NCBI RefSeq assembly: GCF_024448895.1
Contig: NZ_JAMOIC010000004.1
Location: forward strand, 62,001 to 126,000
Length of the DNA stretch: 64,000 nt
DNA from: Stutzerimonas stutzeri
GTDB taxonomy: Bacteria > Pseudomonadota > Gammaproteobacteria > Pseudomonadales > Pseudomonadaceae
Direction of reading: 5' to 3'
The position numbers and the translations under genes are program-made. The notes below the pieces were generated by a model. The model was not told where the DNA came from, ran no database searches, and worked only from the letters and a program-made list of their open reading frames with translations. Shown in pieces: positions 52,619 to 59,989 of the stretch. Within the stretch, counting starts at the first letter, position 1. Every line of letters begins with the position of its first letter.

Positions 52619-53011
52619 TCAGCAGTCGCCTGAACGGTAGCGCTCGGTGGTGATCGGGTTTTTGGTCTCGTACTCCTTGAACTCGAAGCGCAAAACCGCA
52701 CCCTGGGCCATGAGCTGGCGCAGACCGTCATTGCTGCAGACACTGGTGGCTAGCTGAGTGCGAACCTGTGTTGGATTGTCACGCATCTGTGCGGCGTGAC
52801 GCGGTTGGACGCTCAAGTGGTTGACCAGCTCATTGCCGTCAACGCTATAGCCTTCGTCAAGGAGGTCGGAGTTGATGGCGCGCGGCGTGCCTACGCTGCT
52901 TTCGCGGGCAACCTTGTCGAGCAGCGGGCCGAGCGCTTGATCCTGCGCGGACGCGGTATGGGCGAAGGGCAGGGCGAGGCAGAGCGTGAATAGGGTGGTC
53001 AGACGGTACAT
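52619..53011 (-). CDS. PA3611-type secreted protein
   Basis: A 130-residue protein with a signal peptide (YRLTTLFTLCLALPFAHTASA). The mature part ends in ERYRSGDC, and there is an internal Cys (SVCSND), so one disulfide is likely. It resembles the P. aeruginosa PA3611 quorum-regulated secreted protein family, which is also near recA in that genome. Function unknown. Confidence 0.85.
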   Translation of the reverse strand: MYRLTTLFTLCLALPFAHTASAQDQALGPLLDKVARESSVGTPRAINSDLLDEGYSVDGNELVNHLSVQPRHAAQMRDNPTQVRTQLATSVCSNDGLRQLMAQGAVLRFEFKEYETKNPITTERYRSGDC

Positions 53012-53127
53012 AGGTGATCTCCTGATGACTGCCGTCGTTCGACCCGCGGGTTTCTGCGCGGTTCAGCTTGCCCATGGTTTCCGGTCTGGCTGGTAAACTG
53101 CCGCTCCGTCCAGACAGACCTTTTCCC

Positions 53128-53844
53128 ATGCCGCATGCCGTAGCTCGTTTGCGTGAAGCTCGCCTGGCTCAAAGTGCCAAGCCTTTTGTAGCCAGGGGAT
53201 CGCGCGGGGTCCGCTGTGTACGCTGCCGCGTGGCGCCTAGCCATTGTCTGTGCAGCTTGATGCCGCGCGTGTCAGCCAATAGCGCTGTGTGCCTGATCAT
53301 GCACGATGTCGAGCCGCTGAAGCCGAGCAATACTGGATGGCTGATAGCCGATATCGTGAGCGACACCCATGCGTTCACCTGGAAGCGGACTGCTGTGGAT
53401 CCAGCCTTACTGGCGCTGCTGTCCGACCCTCAATATCAGCCCATGGTGGTCTTTCCAGGCGAGTACGCTGAGCCCGATCGAGTGATTTCGCTCGTAGAGC
53501 CGAAGGCCGGCAAGCGGCCACTGTTCATTCTGCTCGATGCGACCTGGACGGAAGCACGGAAGATGTTTCGTAAAAGCCCGTACCTGAACCAGCTTCCGGT
53601 GTTGAGCCTGCAGGCTGATGTGGTCTCCCGCTATCGTCTGCGCCGCTCGACCCGTAGCGAACACCTATGTACTGCCGAAGTGGCCGCGCTCTGCCTGGGA
53701 CTGGTTGGAGACAATCTGGCAGCTGGCGCTCTGGATAATTGGCTCGATGCCTTCACGGACCATTATCTGGGCGCCAAATACCACCGAACGCCTGACATGG
53801 ACGACGCCACCCATCGGGCGCTCAGCGCGCTGGGCCAGCGTTGA
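53128..53844 (+). CDS. DTW-domain tRNA-uridine aminocarboxypropyltransferase (TapT/YfiP-like)
   Basis: A 238-residue enzyme; the start at 53128 is preferred as it begins MPHAVARLREARLAQSAKP. Zinc-type Cys set CVRCRVAPSHCLC precedes the core. DATWTEARKMFRKSPYL holds the D-x-T-W signature, and YRLRRSTRSEHLCTAEVAA completes the family pattern. It makes acp3U at position 47 of some tRNAs using SAM. An upstream in-frame extension lacks support. Confidence 0.92.
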   Translation: MPHAVARLREARLAQSAKPFVARGSRGVRCVRCRVAPSHCLCSLMPRVSANSAVCLIMHDVEPLKPSNTGWLIADIVSDTHAFTWKRTAVDPALLALLSDPQYQPMVVFPGEYAEPDRVISLVEPKAGKRPLFILLDATWTEARKMFRKSPYLNQLPVLSLQADVVSRYRLRRSTRSEHLCTAEVAALCLGLVGDNLAAGALDNWLDAFTDHYLGAKYHRTPDMDDATHRALSALGQR

Positions 53845-53850
53845 GCGTGA

Positions 53851-54774
53851 TCAGTGCCTGGCGGTTGGCGCGATCTCATCTGCCACGACCGCAGGAAGGC
53901 GCTTGCGCGGCCAGAGCTGCGCGATGAGCATGCCGCCGAACATTAACGCACATCCGAGGTAGCCTCGCAGGTCGAGGCTTTCATCGAGCAGCCAGGCGCC
54001 GGCTATTGCTGCGAACACCGCTTCGAGCGACAGGATGATGGCTGCGTGGGAGGCAATCGCGTGCTTCTGCGCCACGACCTGCAGGGTATAACCCACGCCT
54101 ACGGCAAACATCCCTCCGTAGATCAATGCGGGTGCGGCGAGCCAGATGCTGTTCAAACTGGATTGTTCGAAGATGGCTGCCAATACCAGGCTGACGATTG
54201 CGCAGGTGACGAATTGTAGAAAGGCCAGGCGGATTGCGTCATGGCGGCCGACAAAAAAGCTCACCAGCAAGACGTGAACGCCCCACACGAAAGCGCCCGC
54301 TAGCTGAATCCAGTCACCCGACGCGACCTGGAAGTTCTCGTCGATACTGAGCAGCGCCATGCCGAGGACTGCGAGCACCGCGCCCAGCCACGTGCCCGTG
54401 CCGGTCTTTTGTCCAATGGCCAGCCCGAGGAGCGGGACGACGATGACATAGAGGCCGGTGATGAAGCCCGAATTGGTGACGCTGGTGAACATCAGACCGA
54501 CCTGCTGCAGGTTGATGCCGAGGGTCAGCGCCAACCCCATGCTCAGCCCGCCCAACAGCAGTCCGCGCTGTAAGAACGGCTCGTGGCGTGCCGCACCGCG
54601 CCCTTGATGAAGCAACAGCGGCATCAGAACGATCGCCCCCAGTGCGAAACGCAAGCCGGTGAAGAGGAACGGCCCAAGGTTATCCATCCCGATCCGCTGC
54701 GCGACAAATCCGCTTCCCCAGATCATGGCAGTGATGAGCATAAGGGAATCAGCGCGAAGGGCTTGTTTGCGCAT
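53851..54774 (-). CDS. EamA/DMT family transporter
   Basis: A 307-residue protein with ten membrane helices in two EamA halves. The start at 54774 (MRKQALRADSLMLITAMIWGSGFVAQRIGMDN) gives the standard N-terminus; 19 further codons upstream are open but lack charge pattern. Family members export metabolites or amino acids; the substrate is unknown. Convergent with the DTW gene. Confidence 0.92.
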   Translation of the reverse strand: MRKQALRADSLMLITAMIWGSGFVAQRIGMDNLGPFLFTGLRFALGAIVLMPLLLHQGRGAARHEPFLQRGLLLGGLSMGLALTLGINLQQVGLMFTSVTNSGFITGLYVIVVPLLGLAIGQKTGTGTWLGAVLAVLGMALLSIDENFQVASGDWIQLAGAFVWGVHVLLVSFFVGRHDAIRLAFLQFVTCAIVSLVLAAIFEQSSLNSIWLAAPALIYGGMFAVGVGYTLQVVAQKHAIASHAAIILSLEAVFAAIAGAWLLDESLDLRGYLGCALMFGGMLIAQLWPRKRLPAVVADEIAPTARH

Positions 54775-55009
54775 GTCTGGACTCTTTTCGAAAAGCTGCG
54801 GACTGTGCCTCAAAGCGCGGCGCTTGGCCACAGCTTCGCCGCCGCACTAGATAGCTGCCTCATTAAATTCTGAGCGATGATCGAAATTCCGGTGGTGGCG
54901 CGATATCATCACCGCAGTCCACCTCCGAGCATGTTGCAGTTCATTGCCGTCCTGATGTCGGCATTTTGCTCGGTCTGGTGAAAGCGCCAATAAAAACTAT
55001 AGGTCCGCC

Positions 55010-55660
55010 ATGGCTGCTTACGAAATCCTTATCGCCGACGATCATCCGCTGTTTCGCAGTGCCCTTCAGCAAGCGCTGACGCTTGGCTTGGGCGATGGGG
55101 TTCGGTTATCCGAAGCGGCCAGCATCGCTGAACTGGAAGCCCAACTGACCCGCACTACGGATTGGGATCTGGTGTTGCTGGACTTGAACATGCCGGGAGC
55201 CTATGGGTTTTCCGGGCTCGTATTGCTCAGGGGCCAGTACCCCCAACTGCCGGTAGTTATGATTTCCGCTCAGGAAGATGCTGCCGTCGTTGCTCGGTCG
55301 CGCGAGTTTGGGGCCAGCGGTTTCATTCCGAAGTCGAGCTCGCTCGAAACCATTCAAGAAGCGGTTCGAATGGTCCTCGACGGTGACGTCTGGTGGCCAA
55401 GCAATATTGACGATGTGGCCCATGTCAGTCCGGAAGCCAAAGCAGCCAGCGAAGGGCTCGCAAGCCTCACGCCGCAACAATTTCGCGTGCTGACGATGGT
55501 GTGCGACGGGCTGCTGAACAAGCAGATCGCCTATGAACTCAGCGTTTCCGAGGCAACCATCAAGGCGCACGTCACCGCAATCTTCCGCAAGCTTGGGGTT
55601 CGTACCAGAACCCAGGCTGCACTTCTGTTGCAGCAAATGGGCTCCATTCCCAGCAACTGA
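55010..55660 (+). CDS. erdR: NarL-type response regulator ErdR
   Basis: A 216-residue protein with a receiver domain (IADDHPLFRSAL, phospho-acceptor in LLDLNMPGAYG, and FIPKSS with the Lys) and a C-terminal LuxR-type helix-turn-helix (LTPQQFRVLTMVCDGLLNKQIAYELSVSEATIKAHVTAIFRKLGV). It closely follows the Pseudomonas ErdR pattern, a regulator of ethanol oxidation. No kinase is adjacent. Confidence 0.92.
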   Translation: MAAYEILIADDHPLFRSALQQALTLGLGDGVRLSEAASIAELEAQLTRTTDWDLVLLDLNMPGAYGFSGLVLLRGQYPQLPVVMISAQEDAAVVARSREFGASGFIPKSSSLETIQEAVRMVLDGDVWWPSNIDDVAHVSPEAKAASEGLASLTPQQFRVLTMVCDGLLNKQIAYELSVSEATIKAHVTAIFRKLGVRTRTQAALLLQQMGSIPSN

Positions 55661-55691
55661 CGCCAGAACACCGTACGTGCCGGAGGGCGAC

Positions 55692-56618
55692 TCAGGCGAT
55701 CGTCGGCAGCACGATCTCATCACTTCGGCGAACCCCAGCCGTAAGCGCTCGGCATTGCTCGACGAACTCTCGCATTGCCGCCGTCTGGTACTTCAATGAG
55801 TGCCAGATGAAATAGAACTGTCGTGAAAGATCCAGCTCGGGGGTTTCCAGCGCAACCAGGCTGCCACGGCGGAATGCATCCCGAAGGGCCAGTCGAGAGA
55901 TACAGCCAATTCCAAGGCCGGACTCCACTGCTCGCTTGATCGCCTCTGTATGCTCAAGCTCGAGGCGTATGTTCAGCTTGGCCGGATGATGGCGCATGGC
56001 GTGTTCGAACGTCAGGCGCGTGCCAGAACCCTGCTCGCGAAGAATCCAGGCCTCGCGCGAAAGCTGCTCCAGGCTGACCTCGGTATGCACAGCCAGGGCG
56101 TGCTGTGGTGCGCAGAACACAACCAACTCGTCCTCGACCCACGGCACTACCTCGATATCAGGATGTTGGCAGTCGCCTTCGATCAAACCCAGATCAAGTT
56201 CATGTTGTGCGACCTGCTGGACAATGTGCGCGGTGTTCTGCACATGCAGCTTCACTCGGCACTCAGGGTGGTGCTGCATGAAGCTGCCGATGAGCAGGGT
56301 CGCCAGGTAATTGCCGATGGTCAGGGTCGCGCCAACTTTGAGCGACCCGAAACCGGTTTTTCCAGCCAGCAAGTCCTCAATCGCTTTGGCTTGATCGAGC
56401 AGGCTTACCGCTTGGGGCAGGAGCTGGTGACCCAGGGCGTTCAGCCATAACCGCTTACCTGCGCGATCGAACAGTTGGCATCCGGATTGGCGCTCCAGCT
56501 CAGCAAGTGACGTACTGGTAGCAGATTGCGAAAGGGCGAGGCTTTCTGCCGCACGCGAGACACTTTCATGTCGGGCAAATGCGACAAATACTTGAAGTTG
56601 GCGCAGCGTAAAATGCAT
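55692..56618 (-). CDS. finR: LysR-family regulator FinR
   Basis: A 308-residue regulator starting at 56618 (MHFTLRQLQVFVAFARHESVSRAAESL), which gives the winged helix at the N-terminus; a longer open frame upstream runs into the fpr promoter and gene. The effector domain follows. In Pseudomonas FinR activates the divergent fpr gene in response to redox stress, and the gene order here is identical. Confidence 0.93.
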   Translation of the reverse strand: MHFTLRQLQVFVAFARHESVSRAAESLALSQSATSTSLAELERQSGCQLFDRAGKRLWLNALGHQLLPQAVSLLDQAKAIEDLLAGKTGFGSLKVGATLTIGNYLATLLIGSFMQHHPECRVKLHVQNTAHIVQQVAQHELDLGLIEGDCQHPDIEVVPWVEDELVVFCAPQHALAVHTEVSLEQLSREAWILREQGSGTRLTFEHAMRHHPAKLNIRLELEHTEAIKRAVESGLGIGCISRLALRDAFRRGSLVALETPELDLSRQFYFIWHSLKYQTAAMREFVEQCRALTAGVRRSDEIVLPTIA

Positions 56619-56629
56619 ATCTATATAAC

Positions 56630-56668
56630 CGATAACATATATCGTTAATATTCGTTTAACGGATATTA
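56630..56668. promoter_or_regulatory. candidate FinR operator palindromes
   Basis: CGATA-ACATA-TATCG (56630-56644) is a perfect 5-bp inverted repeat. TAATATTCG-TTTAA-CGGATATTA (56646-56668) is nearly perfect over 9-bp arms. Both lie between finR and fpr in the divergent promoter, in a position suited to a LysR-type activator. Confidence 0.7.
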
Positions 56669-56732
56669 GGCGTAGCGGTAAACTGCTCGCAATCATTGAC
56701 GCGCTTATGCGTGCTGAAAGGGGAACACTTAC

Positions 56733-57509
56733 ATGAGCAACCTGAACGTAGAGCGAGTCCTCAGTGTTCATCACTGGAACGACACGCTGTTCAGTTTCAA
56801 GACCACCCGTAATCCGGGTCTGCGCTTTGAGAATGGCCAGTTTGTGATGATCGGCCTCGAAGTCGAAGGGCGACCCCTGATGCGTGCGTACAGCATCGCA
56901 AGCCCCAACTACGAGGAACACCTCGAGTTCTTCAGCATCAAGGTACCGGATGGTCCGTTGACCTCGCGTCTGCAGCACCTCAAGGAAGGTGACTCCTTAA
57001 TGGTAAGCCGCAAGCCAACCGGGACGCTGGTGCTGGATGACCTGCTACCCGCCAAGCATCTGTACTTGCTCAGTACAGGCACCGGGCTGGCGCCTTTCAT
57101 GAGCGTGATCCAGGACCCTGAAACCTACGAGCGCTTCGAGAAGGTCATTCTGGTTCATGGTGTGCGCTATGTGAATGAGGTCGCCTACCGTGAATTCATC
57201 ACCGAGCATCTGCCCCAGAACGAATTCTTCGGCGAGGCGTTGAAGGAAAAACTCATCTATTACCCAACCGTGACCCGCGAGCCTTTCGAAAATCAGGGTC
57301 GCCTCACCGATCTCATGCGCAGCGGCAAGCTATTCGCCGACATCGGGCTACCGCCAATCAACCCTGACGATGATCGCGCAATGATCTGCGGTAGCCCAAG
57401 CATGCTGGCTGAAACCAGCGAAGTGCTGAACAGCTTTGGGCTCAAGGCGTCGCCGCGTATGGGTGATCCGGGGCATTACTTGATCGAACGAGCTTTCGTG
57501 GAAAAATAG
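56733..57509 (+). CDS. fpr: ferredoxin/flavodoxin-NADP+ reductase
   Basis: A 258-residue FAD enzyme. Start follows AAAGGGG. FAD site RAYSIASPNYEEHLEFF, NADP site LLSTGTGLAPFMSVIQDPETY, and the end HYLIERAFVEK are typical of bacterial Fpr. It moves electrons between NADPH and ferredoxin or flavodoxin and helps redox homeostasis. Divergent from finR, its activator. Confidence 0.97.
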   Translation: MSNLNVERVLSVHHWNDTLFSFKTTRNPGLRFENGQFVMIGLEVEGRPLMRAYSIASPNYEEHLEFFSIKVPDGPLTSRLQHLKEGDSLMVSRKPTGTLVLDDLLPAKHLYLLSTGTGLAPFMSVIQDPETYERFEKVILVHGVRYVNEVAYREFITEHLPQNEFFGEALKEKLIYYPTVTREPFENQGRLTDLMRSGKLFADIGLPPINPDDDRAMICGSPSMLAETSEVLNSFGLKASPRMGDPGHYLIERAFVEK

Positions 57510-57527
57510 CGGGCAGTTGATCTAGAC

Positions 57528-57565
57528 AAAAAGGCCGGTAGTTGCGATGCAGCTACCGGCCTTTT
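57528..57565. terminator. bidirectional terminator between fpr and the YchJ gene
   Basis: AAGGCCGGTAG pairs with CTACCGGCCTT around an 11-nt loop, with A and T runs on the outer sides. It serves fpr on plus and the convergent YchJ gene on minus. Confidence 0.93.
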
Positions 57566-57577
57566 CGTTGCTGTTGT

Positions 57578-58063
57578 CTATAAATAGGGTGCGCAGCACT
57601 TCTTGAATTTCTGACCGCTGCCGCAAGGGCAGGGATCGTTCCGGCCGGCCTTGAGCGAGATGGTTGGGTCGATGAAATACCATTGCCCGCCGTGCTGAAC
57701 AAATGCAGAGCGCTCATGCTGGGAGTGCTCGCCTGCCTGATCGTGCCAGCGCGCCGTGAAGCTGACCAGGGCGTGTTCCGGTTGTCCGCCAAGCAACTGA
57801 GTTTGCTCGACCTCCAACCCCAGCCAGACGCTACCCACGCTCCAGTCCTTCATGGACTGCAGGTCAAGCGATGCCTGCTGAGAGGGCAGGGTTGTCGCTT
57901 TCAGATAATCGATCTCGCTCAGGACATACGCGCTATAGCGTGAACGCATGAGTCGTTCGGCGCTTGGTGCCGGGGTACCGGCATGGTAGCGGCCGCAGCA
58001 ATCCTTGAGAGAGTCGCCAGTGCCGCAGGGGCAGCTGGTGTCACCGGGCTCGCGGTTCGTCAT
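57578..58063 (-). CDS. YchJ-family protein with two SEC-C motifs
   Basis: A 161-residue protein (UPF0225). An N-terminal SEC-C motif ([17 protein letters not shown]) and a C-terminal one ([15 protein letters not shown]) each give a zinc site. The middle holds the family's [20 protein letters not shown]. Function unknown. Its start is 4 bases from the stop of the upstream DUF6231 gene (58067). Confidence 0.93.
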   Translation of the reverse strand: MTNREPGDTSCPCGTGDSLKDCCGRYHAGTPAPSAERLMRSRYSAYVLSEIDYLKATTLPSQQASLDLQSMKDWSVGSVWLGLEVEQTQLLGGQPEHALVSFTARWHDQAGEHSQHERSAFVQHGGQWYFIDPTISLKAGRNDPCPCGSGQKFKKCCAPYL

Positions 58064-58066
58064 CGA

Positions 58067-58612
58067 TCACCACCAATATTTGCCGAACATCTGTGGGTTG
58101 GCCCAGAACTTCGCGTTCAGCCAGTCCGGAACCTGCTTGTAATCAAGCAGGTCGTAGGTGAAGAGGGTCAAGGTCTGTTCGTCCCGTTCGAAGCGCCCAC
58201 TGACTTGCAATGCCAGTGCATAGAAGTCGGTGGGCTGCCAATCGCATGCATTCAGATCAATCAGAACTGCAACGCGGCTGGCGTTCAGGTTGCGTATGCC
58301 GCCTAGCAATTGCAGGCCGTCATGCTTGGGTAGATGCTCCAGGCAATCGGCGATGAGTGCCATGTCATACCTGCGTCCGGCGAGTTCGTCCGACAGTGGA
58401 GCAGCAGTCGCGCGATCGATCTGACAGTTTTGGTGGCGATCGCCGAAAGCTCTTACCGCAGGTATGTCACTGGCGCCCACGTACAGCAACCGGGACGGGG
58501 CGTGCAGTTCGAGCAATGCGGCAATGGCTTGTTGTGGCGATTGGGATGAGCTGGATGCAACCAAATCGGGATCCTCTAGACAGGATTTATCGGTCGCAGG
58601 AATGCGCTCCAT
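58067..58612 (-). CDS. DUF6231 methyltransferase-like protein
   Basis: A 181-residue protein with a Rossmann-like start (SRLLYVGASDIPAVRAFG), then LIADCLEHLPKHDGLQLLGGIRNLNASRVAVLID and the tail VPDWLNAKFWANPQMFGKYWW typical of Pseudomonas DUF6231. It looks like a methyltransferase fold but has no certain SAM motif. It is closely linked to the YchJ gene. Confidence 0.88.
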   Translation of the reverse strand: MERIPATDKSCLEDPDLVASSSSQSPQQAIAALLELHAPSRLLYVGASDIPAVRAFGDRHQNCQIDRATAAPLSDELAGRRYDMALIADCLEHLPKHDGLQLLGGIRNLNASRVAVLIDLNACDWQPTDFYALALQVSGRFERDEQTLTLFTYDLLDYKQVPDWLNAKFWANPQMFGKYWW

Positions 58613-58736
58613 ATAACCTGTCGAAGCGTAAAGACTAGCGCGGCGACGCGTGCCGTCCTAGTCTCGTTATAACTGGAGTGACTTATGCTGTCTGCATGGC
58701 GCTCTGGCCGATCCCAAAACTAGGAGGTTTTACCCG

Positions 58737-59381
58737 ATGAGTAGCTTACGGACAGCAGTACCCGTGATTTTAATGACCACCTTCCTGGCTGGCTGCGCAG
58801 GGGTGCAGAAGCAGGATTGGCCCAGCTGTGCGGCCGTTGGCGGCGTGACTGGCGCCGCGCTGGGTGCGATTGAAAGCAGTACCTATACAGGTTACGGCGC
58901 TTTGATCGGTGGTGGCATGGCGGCAGCGTACTGCTGGGCCAACGGCACCGAGCAAGAAACCGTTGCAATGGTCGAAACTGCTGAGCCTGCCCCCGCTGCA
59001 GAACCCGTTGCAGAGCCTGAGCCAATGGCAGAGCCTGTTCGCGTAGAGCTGGACGTCAAGTTCGACTTCGATCGTGCTGAGGTCAAGCAGGACAGCATGG
59101 GCGACATTCGCGATCTGGCCGACTTCATGAAGCAATACGGTCAGACTTCGACTGTTGTTGAAGGCCATACCGACTCCGTTGGTACCGACGCTTATAACCA
59201 GCGTCTGTCCGAGCGCCGCGCTCAAGCCGTGCGTGATGTTCTGGTCAACCAGCATGGTCTGGAAAGCAATCGCGTTGAGGCAGTTGGATACGGTGAGGCC
59301 CGTCCAGTTGCGGATAACTCAACTGAGGAAGGTCGCGCGATCAACCGTCGTGTAGAAGCCGAAGTTGAAGCGCGCCCTTAA
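58737..59381 (+). CDS. OmpA-family outer-membrane lipoprotein
   Basis: A 214-residue lipoprotein starting after TAGGAGG. Signal plus lipobox LAGC, a glycine-zipper-like region (GGVTGAALGAIESSTYTGYGALIGGGMAAAYC), a Pro/Glu linker and a C-terminal OmpA peptidoglycan-binding domain with VEGHTDSVGTDAYNQRLSERRAQAV. It anchors outer membrane to peptidoglycan. An intrinsic terminator follows. Confidence 0.94.
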   Translation: MSSLRTAVPVILMTTFLAGCAGVQKQDWPSCAAVGGVTGAALGAIESSTYTGYGALIGGGMAAAYCWANGTEQETVAMVETAEPAPAAEPVAEPEPMAEPVRVELDVKFDFDRAEVKQDSMGDIRDLADFMKQYGQTSTVVEGHTDSVGTDAYNQRLSERRAQAVRDVLVNQHGLESNRVEAVGYGEARPVADNSTEEGRAINRRVEAEVEARP

Positions 59382-59401
59382 AAAGTAGCGCTGGGTAAAC
59401 G

Positions 59402-59426
59402 AGCCGGGCTTTTGCCCGGCTTTTTA
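59402..59426 (+). terminator. intrinsic terminator after the OmpA lipoprotein gene
   Basis: AGCCGGGC-TTTT-GCCCGGCT followed by TTTTATT forms an 8-bp stem and T tract. Confidence 0.93.
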
Positions 59427-59439
59427 TTGGATTATCGAA

Positions 59440-59904
59440 CTAGAACAGCGGGCGGGCGCTGGCCACCGCGATGACAATCAGCCCTATCAGCAGATTGCCG
59501 CCAACCAGCCGCCGGATTTTTCCCAGGGCCGCACTGCCTTCCGGCCAGTTTTCATCAGCAATTGCACGTTTGAGCTCGGGCAACAGTAAAAGCTGGATGC
59601 GCAGAAACAACGCTAGCATCACTAAAAACAGCCCGGCCATGATGTGTACGTAGCGGGGGGCCGCCTCCAGTCCTTCGAAGCGCATGTGCCACATGCCGAT
59701 ACCGCTGATCGGCAATACCAACAGCGTGAGCCATACCCACTTGAAGAAGTGGCGAAACACTTCGGCCCAGAGCCTCAATCGCTCTGGCGCCTGCAGCTGG
59801 GAGACAGCAGCGGGTCGCAGAACCATCCAAGCGAAAAACATGCCACCGACCCAGATCACGGCAGCGAGTACGTGGAGGGAATAGAGTGAGGCGTACGCAG
59901 TCAT
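59440..59904 (-). CDS. CopD family membrane protein
   Basis: A 154-residue protein with four helices. The start TAYASLYSLHVLAAVIWVGGMFFAWMVLRP and the His/Met-containing HIMAGLFLVMLALFLRI segment match CopD/YdbL-type proteins, linked with copper or heme handling. Start follows GGAG. It is divergent from dinG. Confidence 0.9.
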   Translation of the reverse strand: MTAYASLYSLHVLAAVIWVGGMFFAWMVLRPAAVSQLQAPERLRLWAEVFRHFFKWVWLTLLVLPISGIGMWHMRFEGLEAAPRYVHIMAGLFLVMLALFLRIQLLLLPELKRAIADENWPEGSAALGKIRRLVGGNLLIGLIVIAVASARPLF

Positions 59905-59962
59905 TGAAATCTCCGGTGGCGGTTGAGGAATGGCGCGTTATCATAGCCACCCACTCGAAGTA

Positions 59963-59978
59963 CTGAAAATATATACAG
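59963..59978 (+). promoter_or_regulatory. LexA (SOS) box ahead of dinG
   Basis: CTGAAAATATATACAG fits CTG-N10-CAG with an AT-rich core. It ends 11 bp before the dinG ATG, so binding should block transcription or initiation directly. Confidence 0.88.
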
Positions 59979-59989
59979 CTTGCGCGCCC

